Below, one piece after another: positions 1 through 5,161 of a DNA stretch of 8,118 bases. Origin of the DNA: Flavobacteriales bacterium (GTDB taxonomy: Bacteria; Bacteroidota; Bacteroidia; Flavobacteriales_F; PHOS-HE28); NCBI GenBank assembly GCA_025455765.1, contig JALOLX010000054.1, positions 1 through 8,118 on the forward strand, in the 5' to 3' direction. Within the stretch, counting starts at the first letter, position 1, and each line of letters starts with the position of its first letter. A program made the translations under genes and the position numbers. The notes beneath the pieces are model-generated. The model was not told the origin of the DNA. It did no database searches and worked only from the letters and a program-made list of their open reading frames with translations.

Positions 1-65
1 CCGCCAAGATGCGGACCCACCGCGCACTGGGAGAGTTGCGCAGCTACCTTGCCCCGGCACCATGA
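1..65 (+). CDS. C-terminal end of an upstream gene, possibly a sigma-70 family factor (partial)
   Basis: Reading from base 3, an open frame gives 20 codons ending AKMRTHRALGELRSYLAPAP, then TGA at 63-65. The stop overlaps the ATG of the next gene as ATGA, the usual sign of translational coupling in an operon. The stretch from K2 to L16 resembles the recognition-helix end of sigma-70 region 4 (the 'R-hydrophobic-x-R-A-L-x-x-L-R' pattern of ECF sigma factors). Twenty residues are too few to be sure, so the family is a guess. That this is a coding end is better supported, by the overlap and the codon use. The 5' part lies outside the window. Confidence 0.5.
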   Translation, partial: AKMRTHRALGELRSYLAPAP

Positions 66-322
66 AGCGTCACTACCGCATAACGCCCCCCGGGCAGCAG
101 GCGCCCACCGATGCCGAACTGGCGCGCTACCGCGATCCCAAGCGGCTGGTGCATGCCTACGAGAAGGCCGTGCGTCGCCCCCAGCGCCCCATCTACCGCG
201 ATCCCAAAGCCTTCCTGGCCCTGTTGCTGATCGTGCTGCTGGCATGGCTGCTTTCCGGCCAGCATGAGCGCAGGGACACCCCCCCAGCGGAACCCAGCGG
301 ACCACAGCAGCCCGCGCCCTGA
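62..322 (+). CDS. Small single-span membrane protein, unknown function
   Basis: An 86-residue protein with one hydrophobic segment at about residues 50-64 (AFLALLLIVLLAWLL). Before it lies a 49-residue Arg/Lys-rich N-terminus, and after it a short Pro-rich polar tail. By the positive-inside rule the N-terminus should be cytoplasmic and the tail periplasmic. The N-terminal region contains YRDPK twice (residues 23-27 and 45-49; DNA 128-142 and 194-208, 14 of 15 bases identical), flanking a helix-like stretch RLVHAYEKAVRRP. The ATG overlaps the stop of the preceding gene. If that gene is a sigma factor, a membrane-anchored regulator is conceivable, but I see no known anti-sigma domain and do not assign one. 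The stop codon (320-322) lies inside the first copy of a 42-bp repeat, so the last few codons belong to the repeat. Confidence 0.75.
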   Translation: MKRHYRITPPGQQAPTDAELARYRDPKRLVHAYEKAVRRPQRPIYRDPKAFLALLLIVLLAWLLSGQHERRDTPPAEPSGPQQPAP

Positions 323-385
323 ACGCCCCGCGCGCGGCTGTGCCCACAGCAGCCCGCGCCCTGAACGCCCCGCGCGCGGCTGTGC
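302..385. repeat. Perfect 42-bp tandem duplication with hairpin-forming units
   Basis: Bases 302-343 and 344-385 are identical, giving two head-to-tail 42-bp units. A further 8-bp echo (GGCTGTGC, 386-393) repeats the end of the unit. Within each unit the arms (303-316 with 329-342, and again 42 bases on) pair at 12 of 14 positions around a 12-base loop, so the stretch can form two adjacent very GC-rich hairpins on either strand. No T-run follows, so these are not typical intrinsic terminators. The first unit covers the end and stop codon of the small membrane protein gene. The second ends 22 bases before the S46 peptidase start. It may be a local duplication of a REP-like palindrome or of a transcription-attenuating hairpin. 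Confidence 0.9.
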
Positions 386-395
386 GGCTGTGCCG

Positions 396-403
396 TAGTT
401 TCG
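396..403 (+). promoter_or_regulatory. Possible -7 box for the S46 peptidase gene
   Basis: TAGTTTCG matches the Bacteroidota -7 consensus TAnnTTTG at all but one base and begins 12 bases before the ATG at 408. No clear -33 TTG is visible, because the upstream DNA is the GC-rich 42-bp repeat. If used, transcription would begin at or next to the start codon. This is weak evidence from one near-match. Confidence 0.3.
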
Positions 404-407
404 CCGC

Positions 408-2600
408 ATGCGTGTGTTCCGTTCCATCCCCCTGCTGGTCGCACTGTTCCACCTGCCCGCCTTTGCCCACGAGGGCATGTGGCTGCCCACCCTGCTCAAG
501 AGCATCGAAGGCGATCTGCAGTCCGCCGGCCTGAAGCTCTCCGCAGAGGACATCTACAGCATCAACCGCAGCAGCCTCAAGGATGCCATCGTGCTCTTCG
601 GTGGCGGCTGCACCGCCGAGGTCATCGGGCGTGATGGGCTTATCCTCACCAACCACCACTGCGGCTTCAGTGCCATCACGGACCATAGCACGGTGGAGAA
701 CGACCGGCTGAAGAATGGGTTCTGGGCCGCCAACAAAGGGGAGGAGCTGCGCAACCCCGGGCTCAGCGCCACCTTCATCATCCGCATGGAGGATGTGAGC
801 GATCGCATCCTGCCCCAGCTCGATCCGGCCATGAGCGAAGCCGCCCGGCGCGATGTGGTGGCCAGCCTCTCAGAACCCATCGTGAAGGAGGCCACCGAAG
901 GCACCCACTACCGCGCAGTGGTGAGGCCCTTCAACTACGGCAATAGCTATTACCTCATCGTATCGGAGACCTTCCGCGATGTGCGGTTGGTGGGTGCTCC
1001 TCCGAGCGCCATCGGCAAGTTCGGCGGCGATACCGACAACTGGATGTGGCCCCGGCACAATGCGGACATGAGCCTGTTCCGCATCTATGCAGGTCCTGAT
1101 AACAAGCCCGCCGACCCCAGCGATGCCAACGTGCCCTTCAGCCCCCGCCACGTGCTGCCCATGAGCCTGGAAGGGCCGGTGGAAGGGGAGTATGCCATGA
1201 TCTTCGGCTTCCCCGGCAACACCCAGCGCTACCTCACCTCCTACGCGGTGAGCTACGTGCTGGAGAAGGCCGATCCCATGCGCGTGGAGATGCGTACCGC
1301 CAGCCTGGAGGTGATCGATGCGGCCATGCGCAGCAGCGATCGCACCCGGTTGCAGTATGCCGACAAACAGGCCGGCATCAGCAACGCCTGGAAGAAGTGG
1401 ATCGGGGAGATGCGCGGCCTGAAGGAACTGAACACCCTGGCGCGTAAGCGCGAACAGGAGCAGGCCTTCCTTGCACGTGCCACCTCTGCTGGTCGCAGCG
1501 ATCTGCTCACCGTGCTTCCCGAGCTGGAGAAGGCCTACGCCGAGTATATCCCCTACGCCACGGCCCGCGACCTCTTCGTGGAGATGGCTTATTACGGCCC
1601 CGAAGTACTGCGCTTCGCCGATGGCTTCCAAGGTCTGGTACTGGAACATGCTCAGCTCAGCGCCCAAGGCAAGCTCCAAGCCGAGCGCGATCAGCGCCTG
1701 GCTGCGGCGGATGCCTATTTCCAGAACTACGATGTGGAGGTGGACAAGCGCGTGTTCAAGGCGCTGATGCCCATCTACCGCAAGCACGTGCCCGCCGCGC
1801 TCGCCCCGGCGTTCCTCAAGGAGCTGGATACCCGCTATAAGGGCAACGTGAATGCTTGGGTGGATGCGCTCTATGCCAAGAGCGCCTTCACCGATGCAGC
1901 GCGCTTGAAGAAGGCCTTCGCCAAGCCCAAAGCCTCCAGCTATGCCAAGCTGGCGAAGGACCCCCTGTTCCAAGTGAGCCGCAGCATCTTCACCAACTTC
2001 CTGCAGGAGGTGCGGCCCCAGCATACGGTGCTGAGCGAGCGGATCGAAGGGGCCATGCGCCGCTACGTGAAAGGCCAGATGGACCTGGAACCCGGACGCA
2101 CCTTCTGGCCCGATGCCAACAGTACCCTGCGCCTTTCCTACGGCAAGGTGGAAGGCAGCAGCCCCCGCGACGGCGTTGCCTACAAGCCCTTCACCACCCT
2201 GGACGGGGTGATGGAGAAGTACATCCCCGGCGATGTGGAGTTCGATGTGCCCCAGCGCCTCATCGATCTTTACCGGGCGAAGGACTACGGCCGCTATGGC
2301 GTGAACGGAACGTTGCCAGTGTGCTTCACTTCTTCGCTGCACACCACGGGTGGCAACAGTGGCAGTCCGGTGCTCAATGGTCGGGGCGAGCTCATCGGCC
2401 TCAATTTCGATCGCAGCTGGGAGAGCACCATGAGCGATATCCAGTTCGATCCGGAGAAGTGCCGCAACATCTGCGTGGACGTGCGCTACATCCTGTTCCT
2501 GATCGACAAGTACGCGGGTGCCACACACTTGCTGGATGAGATGATCCTGGCACCGGCTCCCGCGCCCATGCCATTGATCGAACTCCCCCTGCACCGATGA
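408..2600 (+). CDS. S46 family dipeptidyl-peptidase, DPP11-like (Asp/Glu-specific)
   Basis: A 730-residue secreted serine exopeptidase that removes dipeptides from peptide N-termini in the periplasm, feeding amino acid and peptide use. A signal peptide covers residues 1-20 (cut after AFA, before HEGMW, the conserved start of mature S46 enzymes). The catalytic triad is visible: His84 in TNHHCG, Asp220 in NADMSLFR and Ser651 in GGNSGSP. The length equals that of typical DPP7/DPP11. Family knowledge: the residue 18 positions after the catalytic Ser sets specificity. Gly there (DPP7) allows hydrophobic P1 residues, and Arg (Arg673 of Porphyromonas gingivalis DPP11) selects Asp or Glu. Here it is Arg669, in NFDRSWE, so acidic P1 specificity is inferred. 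The central region is the helical cap domain. No Shine-Dalgarno sequence precedes the ATG, which is common in Bacteroidota. The stop overlaps the next gene by four bases. Confidence 0.95.
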   Translation: MRVFRSIPLLVALFHLPAFAHEGMWLPTLLKSIEGDLQSAGLKLSAEDIYSINRSSLKDAIVLFGGGCTAEVIGRDGLILTNHHCGFSAITDHSTVENDRLKNGFWAANKGEELRNPGLSATFIIRMEDVSDRILPQLDPAMSEAARRDVVASLSEPIVKEATEGTHYRAVVRPFNYGNSYYLIVSETFRDVRLVGAPPSAIGKFGGDTDNWMWPRHNADMSLFRIYAGPDNKPADPSDANVPFSPRHVLPMSLEGPVEGEYAMIFGFPGNTQRYLTSYAVSYVLEKADPMRVEMRTASLEVIDAAMRSSDRTRLQYADKQAGISNAWKKWIGEMRGLKELNTLARKREQEQAFLARATSAGRSDLLTVLPELEKAYAEYIPYATARDLFVEMAYYGPEVLRFADGFQGLVLEHAQLSAQGKLQAERDQRLAAADAYFQNYDVEVDKRVFKALMPIYRKHVPAALAPAFLKELDTRYKGNVNAWVDALYAKSAFTDAARLKKAFAKPKASSYAKLAKDPLFQVSRSIFTNFLQEVRPQHTVLSERIEGAMRRYVKGQMDLEPGRTFWPDANSTLRLSYGKVEGSSPRDGVAYKPFTTLDGVMEKYIPGDVEFDVPQRLIDLYRAKDYGRYGVNGTLPVCFTSSLHTTGGNSGSPVLNGRGELIGLNFDRSWESTMSDIQFDPEKCRNICVDVRYILFLIDKYAGATHLLDEMILAPAPAPMPLIELPLHR

Positions 2601-2833
2601 GCAACTGGGAAGAGCGGCCGGAAGGCCTTTGTCGCACCTTCGAATTCGGGGACTTCGTGCAGGCGTTCGCCTTCATGACCCGGGTGGCGCTCATTGCGGA
2701 GCGCATGGGCCATCACCCCAGCTGGACAAACACGTACAACACGGTCAGCATCGTGCTCAATACCCACGATGCAGGTGGGGCAATAACCGACAAGGACCAT
2801 CGATTGGCAAAGGCCATCGACAAGGTGGTGTAA
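2597..2833 (+). CDS. phhB: 4a-hydroxytetrahydrobiopterin dehydratase (pterin-4a-carbinolamine dehydratase)
   Basis: A 78-residue cytoplasmic enzyme of the PCD/DCoH family (PF01329), which dehydrates 4a-hydroxytetrahydropterin to the quinonoid dihydropterin and so recycles the cofactor of aromatic amino acid hydroxylases such as phenylalanine 4-hydroxylase. The family signature is complete: E35-x3-H39-H40-P41, then W43, N45 and Y47, followed by H57 in NTHDAGG and D65. H39, H40 and H57 are the expected active-site residues. It is on the short side for the family but has the usual compact flavobacterial form, with the FxFxDFxxAFxFM-type helix at residues 15-27. The ATG overlaps the S46 peptidase stop (ATGA), so the two are probably cotranscribed and translationally coupled. 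No pterin-dependent hydroxylase gene is in the window. A strong terminator follows 24 bases after the stop. Confidence 0.93.
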   Translation: MSNWEERPEGLCRTFEFGDFVQAFAFMTRVALIAERMGHHPSWTNTYNTVSIVLNTHDAGGAITDKDHRLAKAIDKVV

Positions 2834-2856
2834 CGGGCGGCGAACATGGCCAAGCA

Positions 2857-2888
2857 AAAGCCCCGATGGAGCGTTCCACCGGGGCTTT
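2857..2888. terminator. Bidirectional intrinsic terminator between convergent genes
   Basis: The arms AAAGCCCCG (2857-2865) and CGGGGCTTT (2880-2888) pair perfectly over 9 bp. After one A/C mismatch, four more pairs (TGGA with TCCA) close a GCGT loop. The A/T ends provide a short U-run in both directions (TTTCTGTT on +, TTTTGCTT on minus). The element sits between the stop of the dehydratase gene (2833) and the stop of the convergent DUF1573 gene (2908), and so serves both. Confidence 0.88.
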
Positions 2889-2907
2889 CTGTTGGGTGTG
2901 ATCCTGT

Positions 2908-3420
2908 TCAGATCTTCTCCACGTTGGCCTTGATGCGGAGGAGGGTCTCCTTCGGCTCGGTGTTGGCCACCACGGTGACGGTCTTGGTCTGAGCGTTCTC
3001 CTGCTTACCGGGTTTGTATTCCACCTCGATCTGACCGGTACCACCGGGAGGGATGGGGTTCTTGGGGTAGTTGGGCACGGTGCAACCGCAGCTGCCGTTG
3101 GCGGCTTCGATCAGCAGGGGCTCGCTACCGGTGTTGGTGAAGGTGAAGACCTTCTTGTTCTCGGAGTCCTGCTTGATGTTGCCGAAATCGTGCTCGTATT
3201 CGGCGAAGGTGATGGTCGTTTTAGGGGTATTGTCCACCGCTTCGGCCGGCTTGGCCATGGGGTCGAAGGTGCTGGCGTTGGGGCTGGCAGCAGCAGGCGT
3301 GCTGGTGGCCACGGCGCTTGAAGCGTCGCTTGCCTTATCACCGGAGAACTGTTGCACCGCCAGGGCGACGAGCGCCACTGCGATCACGGCGAGCAGGCCG
3401 ATCTGGATCTTGTCTTTCAT
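2908..3420 (-). CDS. DUF1573 domain protein, membrane-anchored
   Basis: A 170-residue protein. Residues 6-23 form a hydrophobic segment (IQIGLLAVIAVALVALAV) with no lipobox Cys, so it reads as a signal anchor or an uncleaved signal peptide rather than a lipoprotein. Residues 28-66 are a low-complexity Ala/Ser/Thr/Pro linker. The DUF1573 domain (PF07610) runs from about 69 to 168 and is typical: EHDFGNIKQ, FTFTNTGSEPLLI, the hallmark NGSCGCTVPNYPK (Cys111 and Cys113) and PIPPGGTGQIEVEY. The fold is an immunoglobulin-like beta sandwich, and the family is very common in Bacteroidota, but its biochemical role is not established. The domain should lie in the periplasm. It is a single-gene unit, with its own promoter upstream and a shared bidirectional terminator downstream. 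Confidence 0.9.
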   Translation of the reverse strand: MKDKIQIGLLAVIAVALVALAVQQFSGDKASDASSAVATSTPAAASPNASTFDPMAKPAEAVDNTPKTTITFAEYEHDFGNIKQDSENKKVFTFTNTGSEPLLIEAANGSCGCTVPNYPKNPIPPGGTGQIEVEYKPGKQENAQTKTVTVVANTEPKETLLRIKANVEKI

Positions 3421-3456
3421 GGGTCGAAGTGTTTCGTCGGATGGTTATTGGGAGTG

Positions 3457-3464
3457 CAAATTTA
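3457..3464 (-). promoter_or_regulatory. Bacteroidota -7 promoter box for the DUF1573 gene
   Basis: On the minus strand bases 3464-3457 read TAAATTTG, a perfect TAnnTTTG -7 element followed by C, in an AT-rich island of an otherwise GC-rich region. It begins 44 bases before the ATG at 3420, predicting a transcript start near 3450 and a leader of about 30 nt. The -33 TTG element is not obvious at the expected distance. Confidence 0.65.
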
Positions 3465-3489
3465 AGGGCTCTCCCATCCATCGGTGAAG

Positions 3490-3506
3490 GTTAACGAAGC
3501 ATTAAC
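3490..3506. repeat. Short AT-rich inverted repeat upstream of the DUF1573 promoter
   Basis: GTTAA and TTAAC form 5-bp arms around a 7-base centre, 12 bases beyond the S41 peptidase stop and about 26 bases upstream of the DUF1573 -7 box. It could be a protein-binding site, or a weak hairpin ending the S41 transcript. There is no U-run, so a terminator is less likely. The remainder of the 3421-3518 gap shows nothing else. Confidence 0.35.
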
Positions 3507-3518
3507 AAGGTACTTGGG

Positions 3519-5135
3519 CTATCGGGCCATGCCCAGGCGCGAATAGGTGTTGTCCGTCAAGGCTTCCAAGGCACGCTGGAAGCTGCGGTCCACCGGATTC
3601 TCCGCATTGATCACCATCCAGTAGGCTGAAGTGTCCCACAGGTCCCTGGCGATCAGTGCTTTGAGTCGTGTGTCGATCAGTTCGCGTGAGCGGGTGATGC
3701 CGGTGTCCTCGCGGTTCACGCCTTCGCTTTCACCGGCGGCCACCAGCAGTTCCAGCAGGGCGTCGGATACGGTGAACCCATCCAGGAAGGCCTTGGGGCT
3801 GGGGTATGACTTCAGCAGTTGGGTACGTTGCTCATCCACATATTGCAGGGCGAAGGTGTTCAGCACCCCCCGTCGCACCAGTTGACCGAAGTAATTGGAG
3901 CTCTGGGAGGTATCGATGGGTACGAACAGGTCCGGGGAGATGCCACCACCCCCATAGACCACCCGCTTGTTCATGGTGTAGTACTTCACCGTATCGGCCG
4001 GGTGCAGGCTGTCCGCAGAGGTGAGCTCCCCGCTTTGCAGGCGCTGGCTCTTTTCCTGCTGATAGGCTTCCACGCCCTCCTCATACGACTTCTGGATGCA
4101 GCGTCCGGAGGGTGTGAAGTAGCGCGATACGGTGAGGCGCACGGCCGAGCCATCGGGCAACATCACAGGTCGCTGTACCAGGCCCTTACCGAAGCTGCGG
4201 CGCCCCACGATGAGGCCGCGGTCCCAGTCCTGCACGGCACCGCTGACGATCTCACTGGCACTGGCCGATCCTTCATCCACCAGCACCGCCAGGCGGCCCT
4301 TCTCGAAAGCACCGTCCTTGGTTGCGAAGGTCTCGTCGCGCGGAGCGTTGCGGCCTTCGGTGTACACGATCAAGCGCCGGTCGCCCAGGAACTCATCGGA
4401 CATTTCGATGGCGGTGCGCAGATAGCCACCACCATTGCCTTGCAGATCCAGGATGAGGTCCTGCATACCCGCCGCCTTCAGCTCGCTCAGCTTGGTGCGG
4501 AACTCCTTCATGGTGGTGGCACTGAAGCGGCTCACCTTGATGTAGCCCACCTTGGGTGTGGCCATGTACGCTGCCTCCACGCTGAAGATCGGGATCTTGT
4601 CGCGGGTGATGACGAACTCCAACAACTCGGGTTCGTTCCGCCGCTGGATGCCCACCTTCACCTTGGTGCCTTTGCGGCCGCGCAGCCTGCTCATCACATC
4701 GCTGTTCTTGAAGCCCACACCCGCAACAGTGGTGTCGTTGATGGTGATGATGCGATCGCCCGCCCGGATGCCGAGTCGTTCCGAAGGCCCGCCGGCAATG
4801 GCGTCCACCACATAGATGGTGTCGCGGATCAGGTTGAACTGCACGCCGATGCCATCGAAGTTGCCTTTCAGGGGTTCGTTCACTTCCTCCAGCTCCTCTT
4901 TGGGAATGTAGACGGAGTGCGGGTCCAGCTGTTCCAGCATACGGACGATGGCAGCCTCCACCAGTTCGTCCTTGTTCACCTCGTCCACATACATGCGGTC
5001 GATGTGATAGAGCAGGCTTTCCAGTTTACTGGCCGCTGCGCCGGTCTGGTCCTGTGCGAAGGAAGGTGAGAGGCTGATGGTGCCCGCCACGAACGCACAT
5101 GCGCGCAGCAGGAGGGGTACGGACCTGGAAAGCAT
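3519..5135 (-). CDS. S41 family C-terminal processing peptidase (Ctp/Prc-like)
   Basis: From the ATG at 5135 the product has 538 residues. It is a periplasmic serine endopeptidase that trims or degrades proteins from their C-termini. Residues 1-27 are a signal peptide (cut after SFA, before QDQ). A PDZ domain spans about 90-180 (GIGVQF, GPSERLGIRAGDRIITIN) and the S41 core about 185-380. The Ser/Lys catalytic pair is clear: Ser292 in SASASEI and Lys317 in SFGKGLVQ, with the supporting Gln321; spacing matches E. coli Prc (Ser430, Lys455, Gln459). LDLQGNGGG is the conserved core strand. A C-terminal tail of about 150 residues is usual in Bacteroidota members. Start choice: a TTG at 5165 would overlap the pbpC stop and add 10 residues, but the ATG places a standard signal peptide at the N-terminus. 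It lies 26 bases after pbpC and is probably cotranscribed with it. Confidence 0.94.
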   Translation of the reverse strand: MLSRSVPLLLRACAFVAGTISLSPSFAQDQTGAAASKLESLLYHIDRMYVDEVNKDELVEAAIVRMLEQLDPHSVYIPKEELEEVNEPLKGNFDGIGVQFNLIRDTIYVVDAIAGGPSERLGIRAGDRIITINDTTVAGVGFKNSDVMSRLRGRKGTKVKVGIQRRNEPELLEFVITRDKIPIFSVEAAYMATPKVGYIKVSRFSATTMKEFRTKLSELKAAGMQDLILDLQGNGGGYLRTAIEMSDEFLGDRRLIVYTEGRNAPRDETFATKDGAFEKGRLAVLVDEGSASASEIVSGAVQDWDRGLIVGRRSFGKGLVQRPVMLPDGSAVRLTVSRYFTPSGRCIQKSYEEGVEAYQQEKSQRLQSGELTSADSLHPADTVKYYTMNKRVVYGGGGISPDLFVPIDTSQSSNYFGQLVRRGVLNTFALQYVDEQRTQLLKSYPSPKAFLDGFTVSDALLELLVAAGESEGVNREDTGITRSRELIDTRLKALIARDLWDTSAYWMVINAENPVDRSFQRALEALTDNTYSRLGMAR

Positions 5136-5161
5136 TGTCACAATGTAACGGATGAAGGGCG

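Noticed and set aside
302..385. Tandem hairpins as a classical Rho-independent terminator or a CRISPR repeat
   Set aside because: No T-run follows either hairpin, and two directly adjacent copies without spacers do not make a CRISPR array.
44..553. Minus-strand frame encoding a 14-residue repeat across the 42-bp duplication
   Set aside because: The repeat appears only because 42 is a multiple of three. The frame overlaps two better-supported + strand genes and shows no protein-like features of its own.
870..2594. Long minus-strand open frame (574 codons) opposite the S46 peptidase
   Set aside because: It lies entirely inside a gene with a full catalytic triad. The translated sequence is His/Gly/Ala-rich without recognisable domains, as expected from the antisense of GC-biased codons.
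3490..3516. Inverted repeats after the S41 stop as an intrinsic terminator
   Set aside because: Arms of only 4-5 bp, AT-rich, and no U-run in the direction of transcription; more like a binding site or chance.
3819..5069. Long + strand open frame (416 codons) opposite the S41 peptidase
   Set aside because: Antisense shadow of a gene with clear PDZ and Ser/Lys motifs; low-complexity His/Ala/Gln composition and no domain signature.
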